A DNA stretch of 24,960 nucleotides from CAIUKX01 sp964580965 (GTDB taxonomy: Bacteria > Bacteroidota > Bacteroidia > Flavobacteriales_D > Crocinitomicaceae). Under the pieces are notes generated by a model. That model saw only the letters and a list, made by a program, of their open reading frames with translations. It had not been told where the DNA came from and did no database searches. The DNA lies in NCBI GenBank assembly GCA_964580965.1, contig CAZOLZ010000036.1, positions 1 through 24,960 on the forward strand, given 5' to 3'. The position numbers were made by a program, and so were the translations under genes. Shown piece after piece: positions 7,908 to 15,787 of this stretch. Position 1 is the first letter of the stretch. Each line of letters begins with the position of its first letter.

Positions 7908-9923
7908 TTATTTAACCCCATGCATCAGTTTTTTGATAACAGGCTGTAATAAAATAGCTATTACACCAATCCCAATAGGAATAAGTGTGAAAATCATAAA
8001 AAAGAAACTAATAGAATTATTTTCTTGAATAGCTTCTACTTGTTCTCCCATTTTACCTGCTGTTTTATTACCTATAGCTAGAGCGATATACCAAATACCA
8101 AACATTAGTGCAATCATTCTTCCCGGTACTAATTTACTTACATAGGATAATGATACAGGTGAAATACATAATTCACCCATAGTATGAAATAAATAGGCTA
8201 AAACTAACCAAATCATACTAACTCCGACAATTGTCTCACCTTTAATGATTCCAGAGGATCCCCAGGCTAAGGCTCCAAAACCTAAACCAATAAGTATTAA
8301 TCCAATTCCGTATTTTACAGTTGCTCCTGGATTAAATTTACTTTCCCACCATTTAGAGAATAAAGGAGCTAACATGATTATAAATAAAGAATTTAAGATT
8401 CCAAACCAAGTAGCTTTCACTTCTATTTCTTTGCTTTTTAAACGAATAACAGAAGCTTCAATCAAACGACTATCTTCTATTTTTTCAGCTTTTTCGTTAG
8501 ATACATATTTGAGGTTACCTTTTCTATCACTGTCAATTAAAAAGACTTTATCATTCATTTCAAATGTTCGGTTTACACGAATATCAGTAGAGTCACTTTT
8601 TGAATTCATATCACTTTCTACTAAAGTAATATAACTAGCTTCTCCTTCTTTAATTTCCTTTTTACTTTGATAAGAAACTAAATATGATGCAGAATTAAAA
8701 TCTCTATTCGTTTTCCAAATTAAAATAAACCAGATAAACATAAAGCTTAAGGCCAAAGTTAAACTTGATAGTACGTATGACCTAAATGTTTTTCTAATTA
8801 AAGCAATTAAAACCCATGTGATTATTAATACTGGTACAATAGATATTATCATGTCGATAATCGTGAACGCTGTTGCCCAGCTACCAGTTAATATTCTTTG
8901 AGTGTAGTCTTTGGCGAAAATTGTCATAGATCCACCAGCTTGCTCAAAAGATGCGTTATATAAAATCATAAAGAAAGCAAAAATGATGATTGCAAACATT
9001 CTTTCTTTCGTTTGCTTCGGGTATCTTATGATTCTTGATATCAAAGTTGTAACAAATGCAATTACAGCAATTAAGATTACTGTATTTGAAGCATCATAAT
9101 CTCCAAATTTTAAAAAGTTATTATTTGCAATTTTAGAAAAAGGGTCATTGATAATCCATGTTAATCCTAATGATGCAGCGATAATAATTAAAATTTTATC
9201 TAATAAGTTGAAAGGGTTAGGCTTGTCTCCTTCAAATTCAGGTGTAAAAGTTTCTTCTTTTTCATCTTCTTTGTTTTTACGATCTGGTTTTTTACCGATG
9301 TCACCAAATATTCGTTGTGCAAAATAAAATTGTATTAAACCTAGTAACATAAAGATACCTGCTAATCCAAAACCATAAGACCAACCCATTGATTCTCCAA
9401 GGTAACCACACAACATGATTCCTAAAAATGCTCCAGCATTAACACCCATGTAAAAAATAGTATAAGCCCCATCTTTCTTTTCTGGGTGCTCTTTATACAT
9501 ATTAGAAATTATAGAAGTCATGTTTGGTTTGAAGAACCCATTACCTATTATCAAACAACCAATCCCAATGTATAAAAAAATGTGATGTGTTTCAATTGCC
9601 ATGGATACATGACCTAAAGACATAATAATAGCACCGATAAAAACAGCATTTCTGTAACCTAAATATTTATCAGCAAGAAATCCACCTAAAATAGGTGTTA
9701 AATAAACCATTGAGGTGTAAGTACCATACAACGATAAAGCTTGCGCAGAAGTCCAATCCCATCCTCCTTCACCAACAGAACTGATTAAAAATAAAACGAG
9801 TAAGGCTCTCATTCCATAAAACGAAAAACGTTCCCACATTTCCGTGAAAAATAGAATGAATAACCCTTGAGGGTGACCTAAAACAGTATTGTCAAAGATA
9901 GATACAGATTTATTTTGAGACAT
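7908..9923 (-). CDS. POT-family proton-coupled peptide transporter, long form with inserted periplasmic segment
   Basis: This 671-residue peptide transporter is a paralog of its downstream neighbour. It has E28-M-W-E31-R32 (ExxER), GGFLADKYLG, GNGFFKPNMT, FYMGVNAGAF and FEQAGGSMTIF. It carries the HA-HB pair (hydrophobic stretches about 243-257 and 281-297) between TM6 and TM7. After TM7 there is a further block (about 350-505) that the short form lacks: two hydrophobic helices (about 353-378 and 385-402) and a roughly 100-residue hydrophilic stretch rich in Lys, Glu, Asp and Ser (about 403-505). TM8 then resumes with an LFIIMLAPLF-like core. By the MFS topology rule (N terminus inside) the hydrophilic block should face the periplasm. 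Substrate preference cannot be read from the sequence. Confidence 0.92.
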   Translation of the reverse strand: MSQNKSVSIFDNTVLGHPQGLFILFFTEMWERFSFYGMRALLVLFLISSVGEGGWDWTSAQALSLYGTYTSMVYLTPILGGFLADKYLGYRNAVFIGAIIMSLGHVSMAIETHHIFLYIGIGCLIIGNGFFKPNMTSIISNMYKEHPEKKDGAYTIFYMGVNAGAFLGIMLCGYLGESMGWSYGFGLAGIFMLLGLIQFYFAQRIFGDIGKKPDRKNKEDEKEETFTPEFEGDKPNPFNLLDKILIIIAASLGLTWIINDPFSKIANNNFLKFGDYDASNTVILIAVIAFVTTLISRIIRYPKQTKERMFAIIIFAFFMILYNASFEQAGGSMTIFAKDYTQRILTGSWATAFTIIDMIISIVPVLIITWVLIALIRKTFRSYVLSSLTLALSFMFIWFILIWKTNRDFNSASYLVSYQSKKEIKEGEASYITLVESDMNSKSDSTDIRVNRTFEMNDKVFLIDSDRKGNLKYVSNEKAEKIEDSRLIEASVIRLKSKEIEVKATWFGILNSLFIIMLAPLFSKWWESKFNPGATVKYGIGLILIGLGFGALAWGSSGIIKGETIVGVSMIWLVLAYLFHTMGELCISPVSLSYVSKLVPGRMIALMFGIWYIALAIGNKTAGKMGEQVEAIQENNSISFFFMIFTLIPIGIGVIAILLQPVIKKLMHGVK

Positions 9924-9999
9924 ATTTTAATGTTTATCGTAAAAATGAAGCGTGAAGATAATAAAAAAAAGTTTGCCAGTTTGTTGATATGTTAGTGTA

Positions 10000-10032
10000 T
10001 TGTTAATTCAAATTAAGAAATTCTTATTTTTG
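10000..10032 (+). promoter_or_regulatory. Putative promoter of the tatD-tcdA-hisS-hutH run
   Basis: TTG (10000-10002) is followed after 22 nt by TATTTTTG (10025-10032), an exact TAnnTTTG match. The start codon of the first gene lies 21 nt downstream. Motif and spacing fit the Bacteroidota promoter type, but such AT-rich matches also arise by chance. Confidence 0.5.
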
Positions 10033-10052
10033 AGATTAAATATATGCTGTGA

Positions 10053-10691
10053 ATGTATTTAGATTGTCATACACATAGGATTTGTAATGGTAGTAATTCA
10101 ATAGTAAATTTAAGAGATTCCAATCAGGAACATCATAATTTCTATTACTCCTATGGATTTCATCCTTGGGAGATTGAAGTTAGTCAGGGTAGTTGGGATA
10201 AATTCGAATTGTATTTACAAGATAGAAAATGTTTAGCATTAGGAGAAATCGGGTTAGATAAATTAAAAGGTCCTAAAATAGAAGTTCAAACTTCAAGGCT
10301 TTATAAGCAACTAGAGGTCAACCAAACATATAACCTTCCTGTAATAATTCACTGCGTCAAATCATGGAATGAATTGAACAAAATAGCAAGAACATTCAAA
10401 AATTTCAAATGGGTGTTTCACGGTTTTAATAAAGTTTCAATTTTGGATGAAATTTTAAAAGAAGGGTGGATGATTAGTGTAGGAGCTTCTATTTTAAATA
10501 ATGAAAAACTTCAAAATGCAATTCAAACGATACCTGATGAGCAATTGTTATTAGAAACTGATGATAAAGAGATGGATATTTTTGAGATTTATCAAAAGAT
10601 ATCCAAAATAAAAAAAATATCTTTGTCTGAATTAGAAGGAATTATTACAAACAATTTTAAATCAACCTTTAAAAAATGGCTGATTGGTTAG
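10053..10691 (+). CDS. TatD-family metal-dependent deoxyribonuclease (short form)
   Basis: This is a TatD-type TIM-barrel hydrolase, a family with metal-dependent DNase activity in the cytoplasm. All expected metal ligands are visible: H6 and H8 (LDCHTH), E65 (LALGEIGLDK), H100 (PVIIHC), H123 (WVFHGF) and D170 (LLLETDD). At 212 residues it is shorter than the usual 255-265. The start ATG leads directly into the HxH strand, as normal, and there is no room for a longer N terminus, so the shortening is in internal loops and the C terminus. It is the first gene of a tight plus-strand run, and its last 16 bases overlap tcdA in another frame, which implies translational coupling. The family call is secure; the physiological substrate is not known. 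Confidence 0.87.
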   Translation: MYLDCHTHRICNGSNSIVNLRDSNQEHHNFYYSYGFHPWEIEVSQGSWDKFELYLQDRKCLALGEIGLDKLKGPKIEVQTSRLYKQLEVNQTYNLPVIIHCVKSWNELNKIARTFKNFKWVFHGFNKVSILDEILKEGWMISVGASILNNEKLQNAIQTIPDEQLLLETDDKEMDIFEIYQKISKIKKISLSELEGIITNNFKSTFKKWLIG

Positions 10692-11404
10692 AAAGAACAG
10701 AATTATTAGTTGAAAAAGAAGCGTTAGATAAGTTAAAGAAATCACATGTATTAATTGTTGGACTAGGAGGTATAGGATCTTTCGCAGCTGAGTTTATAGC
10801 GCGTTCAGGAGTTGGTAAAATGACAATTATTGATGGTGATGCATTTGACCCTACAAACAAAAATAGACAATTGACAGCTTTAGATTCAACTATAGGAAAA
10901 AATAAAGCGGTTGTATTGGGAGAGAGAATTAAAGATATTAATCCTGATATTGATTTAAATATTATTCAAGAGTTTGTGTTACCAGAAAGAGTTTGGGCTA
11001 TTTTGGATGAGTATAAACCTGATTATGTCATGGATTGTATTGACTCAGTTACACCAAAGTTAACATGGTTAGTCGCATGTAAACGTTTGAAGGTTAAAGT
11101 TATTTCTCACTTAGGAGCAGGAGGGAAAATGGATCCAAGTAGAGTTCAAGTAACTCAATTGAATAAGACTTACAACTGCAAATTAGCAAGTCATTTAAAG
11201 AAAAGATTGAAAAGAGAAAGAGTTAGCTCGGATAACATTAAAGCTGTTTTTTCATCTGAATTACAAGTTAAATCTTCATTGAAATTAACAGACGGATCTA
11301 ATTATAAAAAATCTTTTTATGGAACAGTTAGCTATATGCCTGCTTTATTTGGTTTAGTTGGAGCAGCTGAAGTAATAAGATATTTATCTAAACATAAAAA
11401 ATAA
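10676..11404 (+). CDS. tcdA: tRNA threonylcarbamoyladenosine dehydratase TcdA
   Basis: This E1-like enzyme activates N6-threonylcarbamoyladenosine (t6A37) in tRNA with ATP and closes it to cyclic t6A. Its 242 residues fit the YgdL/TcdA branch of the ThiF/MoeB family. It begins DWLERTELLVEKEALDKLKK and has the nucleotide-binding GLGGIG (29-34), IDGD (52-55) and NRQ (63-65). K76 and the signature CIDSVTPK (121-128) follow. There is no CxxC zinc pair like that of ThiF or MoeB, which supports TcdA over those paralogs. It overlaps the 3' end of the tatD-family gene and lies 9 nt before hisS, so it sits with another tRNA-related gene. Confidence 0.9.
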   Translation: MADWLERTELLVEKEALDKLKKSHVLIVGLGGIGSFAAEFIARSGVGKMTIIDGDAFDPTNKNRQLTALDSTIGKNKAVVLGERIKDINPDIDLNIIQEFVLPERVWAILDEYKPDYVMDCIDSVTPKLTWLVACKRLKVKVISHLGAGGKMDPSRVQVTQLNKTYNCKLASHLKKRLKRERVSSDNIKAVFSSELQVKSSLKLTDGSNYKKSFYGTVSYMPALFGLVGAAEVIRYLSKHKK

Positions 11405-11413
11405 AATTAGCGA

Positions 11414-12781
11414 ATGGCACAAAAACCATCAATTCCAAAAGGTACTAGAGATTTTTTACCTACTCAAGTTGAGCGAAGAAATTATATTTTTGACACAATT
11501 AAAAAGACATATAAAAAATATGGCTTTGCTCCAATTGAAACTCCATCTTTTGAACTATCGTCTACTTTGATGGGGAAATATGGGGAAGAAGGAGATCGTT
11601 TAATCTTTAGAATTTTGAATTCTGGAGAAAAGGTTAAAAAAGCAGATATAGAAGCTCTAAATGCTGGGAATTTACCTCGGTTTGCTAACTCGCTAGCTGA
11701 GAAAGCGTTACGTTATGACTTAACGGTTCCCTTTGCTCGTTTTGTAGTTCAGCATCAGAATGATTTATCTTTTCCTTTTAAAAGGTTTCAGATTCAACCT
11801 GTTTGGAGAGCTGATCGACCTCAACATGGAAGATATCAAGAGTTTTTTCAATGTGATGCAGATGTGGTTGGTAGTGATTCGTTGATTTTTGAAGTTGATT
11901 TTGTTTCAATGTTTGATGATGTTTTGTCTGAACTGAAAATTCCAGATTTTTCGATTTTAATTAACAACAGAAAGATTTTATCAGGTATTGCAGAGGTTAC
12001 TGGTGAATCTGAAAGAATAATTGATATTACGGTTGCAATTGATAAGTTAGACAAAATAGGTGAGGATGGAGTTGTTAAAGAATTACTTGAAAAAGGAATT
12101 TCAAATCAAGCAATCGAAAAGATAAGACCATTGTTTTCTTTGACGGGGTCAAATCAAGTGAAGTTGGAAACAATGTCTCAACTTTTAGCCACAAGTGAAG
12201 AAGGTTTAAAAGGGATTGAGGAGTTAAAGTTTGTTTTAGACCAAGTTGGAGTTTTAGGCTTGAGAAATGCTAAATTAGAATTTGATGTAACTTTAGCAAG
12301 AGGTTTAAATTATTATACAGGAGCTATTTTTGAAGTAAAAGCAAATGGTGTTAAAATGGGAAGTATTTGCGGTGGAGGTAGGTACGATGATTTAACAGGT
12401 CTTTTCGGAATGTCTGGAATGTCAGGAGTTGGTATTTCATTTGGAGCAGATCGAATCTATGATGTTTTAACGGAACTTGATTTGTTTCCAAAAGAAGTTG
12501 ATAAAGGGGTTAAAGTTATGTTTGCAAATTTTGGTGAGCATGAACAAGCTTATTGTATGAGACTTTTAAAACAGTTGAGAGAAGAGAATATTCCATCTGA
12601 ATTATATCCATCGAAAGCTAAAATGCAAAAGCAAATGAAGTATGCCAATGAAAAAGGAGTTGAGTTTGTAGCTTTAGTTGGTGAAAATGAAATTAAAGCA
12701 GGAAAAATTCAATTGAAGGACATGTACTCTGGACAACAAAACTTATTTACAATTGAAGAATTAATAGCACATTTAAATTAA
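11414..12781 (+). CDS. hisS: Histidyl-tRNA synthetase
   Basis: This class II aminoacyl-tRNA synthetase charges tRNA-His and has 455 residues. It opens with KPSIPKGTRDFLP. Motif 2 lies at about 124-148 (RFQIQPVWRADRPQ then GRYQEFFQCDADVVG). The histidine-binding loops are LARGLNYYTG (294-303) and GGGRYDD (320-326), and motif 3 is GVGISFGADR (338-347). The anticodon-binding domain fills about 360-455. The substrate loop reads LRYDLTVPFARF rather than the LRPEGT of E. coli-type enzymes, so it belongs to the archaeal/eukaryotic-like branch that, as I recall, Bacteroidota normally carry. It lies 9 nt after tcdA and 5 nt before hutH, very probably on one transcript. Confidence 0.95.
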   Translation: MAQKPSIPKGTRDFLPTQVERRNYIFDTIKKTYKKYGFAPIETPSFELSSTLMGKYGEEGDRLIFRILNSGEKVKKADIEALNAGNLPRFANSLAEKALRYDLTVPFARFVVQHQNDLSFPFKRFQIQPVWRADRPQHGRYQEFFQCDADVVGSDSLIFEVDFVSMFDDVLSELKIPDFSILINNRKILSGIAEVTGESERIIDITVAIDKLDKIGEDGVVKELLEKGISNQAIEKIRPLFSLTGSNQVKLETMSQLLATSEEGLKGIEELKFVLDQVGVLGLRNAKLEFDVTLARGLNYYTGAIFEVKANGVKMGSICGGGRYDDLTGLFGMSGMSGVGISFGADRIYDVLTELDLFPKEVDKGVKVMFANFGEHEQAYCMRLLKQLREENIPSELYPSKAKMQKQMKYANEKGVEFVALVGENEIKAGKIQLKDMYSGQQNLFTIEELIAHLN

Positions 12782-12786
12782 ATAGA

Positions 12787-14274
12787 ATGGAACAAGAGTT
12801 TTATACTGTTAATAAATCATGGATAACGCTTGAAGAAATTGATCATATTCTTAATCATAATGTCAAGTTAAAGTTAGGTGAAACAGCTAAATCTGCAATT
12901 GACAAATGTAGAGCTTATTTAGATGAAAAAGTTCAACGAAGTGAACGCTTAATATACGGAGTAAACACTGGATTTGGGTCTTTGTGTAATACAGCTATTA
13001 CTAATAATGATTTAGAGCAATTACAACGAAATTTAGTTTTGTCACATGCCTGCGGAACAGGTGATGAAGTTCCCTCCTCAATTGTCAGAAGAATGATGTT
13101 ACTTAAAATTTTAGGTTTATCACATGGGCATTCAGGAGTACAGTTAGCAACTGTGGAAAGATTGATATTTTTCTTTAACGAAAATATAATACCTCTTGTT
13201 TATCAGCAAGGTAGTTTAGGCGCATCTGGAGATTTGGCTCCTTTAGCACATTTAAGTTTACCTTTATTAGGAGAGGGTAAGGTTTATTTTAAAAATGAAA
13301 AATTAGATTCAAGAGAAGTTTTAACAACATATGGATTAGAGCCAATCATTTTAAGATCTAAAGAAGGATTAGCATTATTAAATGGAACTCAGTTTATGAG
13401 TGCTTATGCTTCATATGCTGTTTCAAAAGGATATAAACTATATAAGCAATTTAATTTAATTGGTGCACTTTCATTGGAAGCTTATGATGGTCGAACTGAA
13501 CCTTTTGGTGTGTCTGTTAATGCGATAAGAAATCAAAAAGGTCAAATTGAAGTTGCTCAAGTCTTTAGAGATATTCTTGAGGGAAGTGAGATTGCAAATA
13601 AAGAGAAGTCACATGTTCAAGACCCATATTCTTTTAGATGTATTCCTCAAGTTCATGGTGCAACTCTTGATACTATAAACTACAGTGCAAAAATTGTAGA
13701 AAGAGAGGTAAATGCTGTTACAGATAATCCGACAGTTTTTCCAGATGAAGATGATGTTGTATCTGCTGGAAATTTTCACGGTCAACCATTAGCTATAACA
13801 ATGGATTATTTAGCTATAGCTTTAGCTGAATTAGGAAGTATTTCTGAAAGAAGAATTTTCAAATTAATTTCAGGCACAAGAGGTCTACCTGCTTTTTTAG
13901 TTGCAAACCCAGGTTTGAATTCTGGCTTTATGATACCTCAATATACTTGTGCTTCAGTTGTTAGTCAAAATAAACAATTATGTACGCCTGCAAGTGTAGA
14001 TACAATTGATTCTTCTAATGGTCAAGAAGATCATGTAAGTATGGGGGCAAATGCAGCTACTAAATTGTACAGAATTATTGATAATTTATTTACGATTCAA
14101 GGAATTGAATTGTTGAATGCTACTCAAGCTATAGAATTTAGAAGACCATTAAAGTCTTCAGAATATTTGGAAAATTTATTTGCTTCTTTTAGAGAGAAAG
14201 TACCTTATGTTACTGAAGATACATATTTACATCCTTTAATGAAGAAAAGTAAAGAATTTGTTCAATCCCTCTAA
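12787..14274 (+). CDS. hutH: Histidine ammonia-lyase
   Basis: HutH converts L-histidine to urocanate and ammonia, the first step of histidine breakdown, as a cytoplasmic tetramer. The 495 residues fit the family. The MIO cofactor arises from A146-S147-G148 in GSLGASGDLAPLAHL. Other marks are Y57 in YGVNTGFG, VTDNPTVF and SSNGQEDHVSMG. The specificity loop is NLVLSHACGTG (82-91); the Ser-His pair is typical of histidine lyases rather than tyrosine or phenylalanine lyases. No hutU, hutI or hutG is near. The gene directly follows hisS by 5 nt, an arrangement that puts histidine use and histidine breakdown on one message. Its end overlaps the convergent small membrane-protein gene by 4 nt. Confidence 0.93.
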   Translation: MEQEFYTVNKSWITLEEIDHILNHNVKLKLGETAKSAIDKCRAYLDEKVQRSERLIYGVNTGFGSLCNTAITNNDLEQLQRNLVLSHACGTGDEVPSSIVRRMMLLKILGLSHGHSGVQLATVERLIFFFNENIIPLVYQQGSLGASGDLAPLAHLSLPLLGEGKVYFKNEKLDSREVLTTYGLEPIILRSKEGLALLNGTQFMSAYASYAVSKGYKLYKQFNLIGALSLEAYDGRTEPFGVSVNAIRNQKGQIEVAQVFRDILEGSEIANKEKSHVQDPYSFRCIPQVHGATLDTINYSAKIVEREVNAVTDNPTVFPDEDDVVSAGNFHGQPLAITMDYLAIALAELGSISERRIFKLISGTRGLPAFLVANPGLNSGFMIPQYTCASVVSQNKQLCTPASVDTIDSSNGQEDHVSMGANAATKLYRIIDNLFTIQGIELLNATQAIEFRRPLKSSEYLENLFASFREKVPYVTEDTYLHPLMKKSKEFVQSL

Positions 14275-14660
14275 CTCTTTCTATAAAAAACCTTTTTGAA
14301 GATTACATGTATAAATACAATAGCCGAAGTTAACACCAGACCTTTAATTGTTGAATAGAATTGAAAGAATGAAATAGATAAATTTAGTTTCTGTTCTAAA
14401 AGTATGGTTAAGATAAAAGGTGAACTAATAATTAATATAAAGATATAAAGGTAGATTATTGTTTTTAGTATTTTAAGAAGTAGTAGCTGTAAAAGTTGCT
14501 TCTTCTTTTTTTTTGGTAATTGACTTACATAGATAATAGTCATTACTTTTTTATTTAGTTTTAGTAGGTTCGTAAATGTTTTTTTTAATGGTATAAACTC
14601 ATACAATAAAATTGCACTTATTACAGGTAGAACTAAAAAAGCAATTTGTTGACCAGACAT
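14271..14660 (-). CDS. Small integral membrane protein of unknown function
   Basis: This 129-residue hydrophobic protein matches nothing I recognise. It has about three membrane helices (roughly 5-22, 62-87 and 95-120) and a strongly basic loop with five consecutive lysines near 50-56 (LPKKKKKQ). By the positive-inside rule that loop should be cytoplasmic. It starts 3 nt after the stop of the 63-residue gene, so the two are probably co-translated, and its stop overlaps the hutH stop on the other strand by 4 nt. No signal peptide cleavage site or catalytic motif is visible. The tight pairing is the main evidence that it is a real gene. Confidence 0.6.
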   Translation of the reverse strand: MSGQQIAFLVLPVISAILLYEFIPLKKTFTNLLKLNKKVMTIIYVSQLPKKKKKQLLQLLLLKILKTIIYLYIFILIISSPFILTILLEQKLNLSISFFQFYSTIKGLVLTSAIVFIHVIFKKVFYRKS

Positions 14661-14663
14661 ATT

Positions 14664-14855
14664 TTACCCTTTTATGTTTTTATAGATACGAAAACCTCTA
14701 AAAATGCTATAAGCAAATAAGAAAAACGTAAAGAATGTTCTTCTGTTTCCAGAGATTTTAGGCATCATTTCAGTCGAAATCAGTGTTACTGCTAAGCTAA
14801 TACAAATTATGATTATTAAAAAAGAAAGACTGTTGTTTATGATGTTATTTTTCAT
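14664..14855 (-). CDS. Small two-helix membrane protein downstream of tonB
   Basis: This 63-residue protein has two predicted helices (about 9-27 and 41-53). Between them lie a short motif SGNRRTFF and a basic tail FRGFRIYKNIKG. I recall small membrane proteins with a similar Y-x-x-F-R-x-x-R-x-Y-K ending near exbB/exbD/tonB loci of Bacteroidota, so this may be a conserved accessory of that locus, but I cannot check it. It lies past the tonB terminator hairpin, so it would depend on read-through or on a promoter in the short AT-rich gap. The 129-residue membrane protein follows after 3 nt. Confidence 0.6.
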   Translation of the reverse strand: MKNNIINNSLSFLIIIICISLAVTLISTEMMPKISGNRRTFFTFFLFAYSIFRGFRIYKNIKG

Positions 14856-14872
14856 AAGAAATAATATTTAAA

Positions 14873-14903
14873 GAAAAAATCCCGATCAAAAGTGACCGGG
14901 ATT
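14873..14903 (-). terminator. Intrinsic terminator of the exbB-exbD-exbD-tonB operon
   Basis: Read on the minus strand, an 11-bp stem (AATCCCGGTCA / TGATCGGGATT, one G-T pair) with a 4-nt loop is followed by a T-rich tract (TTTTTT, then CTTT). It lies about 20 nt past the tonB stop codon. Confidence 0.88.
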
Positions 14904-14922
14904 ATTCTAATTATAAGATTTA

Positions 14923-15786
14923 TTATAGTAATTTAAATGTAATTGGAACTCTGAAACGGTACGTTACAGCAACACCATTTTTCTTTGCTGCTTGCCACTT
15001 ACCTTGAGTCATTTTGATTACTCGGATTGCTTCAGCATCACATTCAGGGCATCCTCTAACGCCTCTTTCAACTCTAACATCACTGATTCGTCCTTTTTTA
15101 TCTACTTTAAATCCTACATAAGCTCTACCTTCTATTTGAAGATCTTTTGCTTTTTGTGGGTATTTAATTGTTGAACCTAAGAATTCATAAAATTTTCCGA
15201 TTCCTCCTTCAAAAGTAGGATCTTCGTCTACGAAAGTTTCAATTACTTCTTTCGGTTTTTCAACAACAACAGGTGCTTTCTCAACAGGAGGTTCAAAAGT
15301 TTCCTCAACATCATTTGTTTCTGTTGAAGCTTTTGTATCTTCCAAATCATCTTGAATCGGTGGAGGTGTGTCAACAACCTCATCTGTTACAACCGGTTCT
15401 GTAAATTGGATAGATTTTTCCACTGGTGGTGGAGGTGGAACTTCCTCTACTGGTGGTGGCTCAACTTCATCCTCAGGAGGTGTAGCTGGTAATTCAAATT
15501 GTGTCCAATCAATTGGAGCCTCTTCAATTACTTCTTCTGGTAATGATTTCAAATATTTAGAAATACCATAGGCTACACTAATTAGAATTACAAAACCTAA
15601 TAAAATATAAATTACTTTATTACTGTAGTCTTTTCTGATTTTGTAAGCACCATATTCTTTGTTTCTGTGAGCAAATATAATGTCGTTTCTTTCTGATGAA
15701 GTAACTTGCTGCCAGCTTTTAGCTGAAAAGTGTTCATACAAAGATACAAGCATTACAAGCCCTATAATTACTAGTGTTAATGCCAT
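14923..15786 (-). CDS. tonB: TonB energy-transducing protein with an extra N-terminal helix
   Basis: TonB carries energy from the ExbB/ExbD motor across the periplasm to outer-membrane receptors. Its 287 residues comprise a hydrophobic N-terminal stretch (3-17), a Bacteroidota-type segment NDIIFAHRNKEYGAYKIRKDYS (34-55), the main membrane anchor (57-75) and a Pro/Glu/Val-rich periplasmic linker (about 85-185, with PPPVEEVPPPPPVEK). The C-terminal TonB domain (about 190-287) includes IKYPQKAK, EGRAYVGFKVDKKGRISDV, a GCPECDAEAIRV motif and the closing VPITFKLL. Related proteins usually start just before the NDIIF-like segment, so the first helix is additional; no internal Met offers a later start. 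The ATG lies 1 nt after the exbD stop, so translation is coupled. Confidence 0.92.
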   Translation of the reverse strand: MALTLVIIGLVMLVSLYEHFSAKSWQQVTSSERNDIIFAHRNKEYGAYKIRKDYSNKVIYILLGFVILISVAYGISKYLKSLPEEVIEEAPIDWTQFELPATPPEDEVEPPPVEEVPPPPPVEKSIQFTEPVVTDEVVDTPPPIQDDLEDTKASTETNDVEETFEPPVEKAPVVVEKPKEVIETFVDEDPTFEGGIGKFYEFLGSTIKYPQKAKDLQIEGRAYVGFKVDKKGRISDVRVERGVRGCPECDAEAIRVIKMTQGKWQAAKKNGVAVTYRFRVPITFKLL

Positions 15787-15787
15787 A

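Noticed and set aside
8245..8634. Open frame of 129 codons on the plus strand
   Set aside because: It lies wholly inside the long peptide transporter gene on the other strand, overlapping its insert region, and shows no protein-like features.
10053..10691. Possibility that the short TatD protein is a pseudogene
   Set aside because: All six expected metal ligands are present in order and the frame is intact into tcdA, so it is only a short family member.
15368..15571. Glycine/serine-rich open frame on the plus strand
   Set aside because: It is the complement of the proline/glutamate-rich linker of tonB; the composition is explained fully by that gene and there is no start context.
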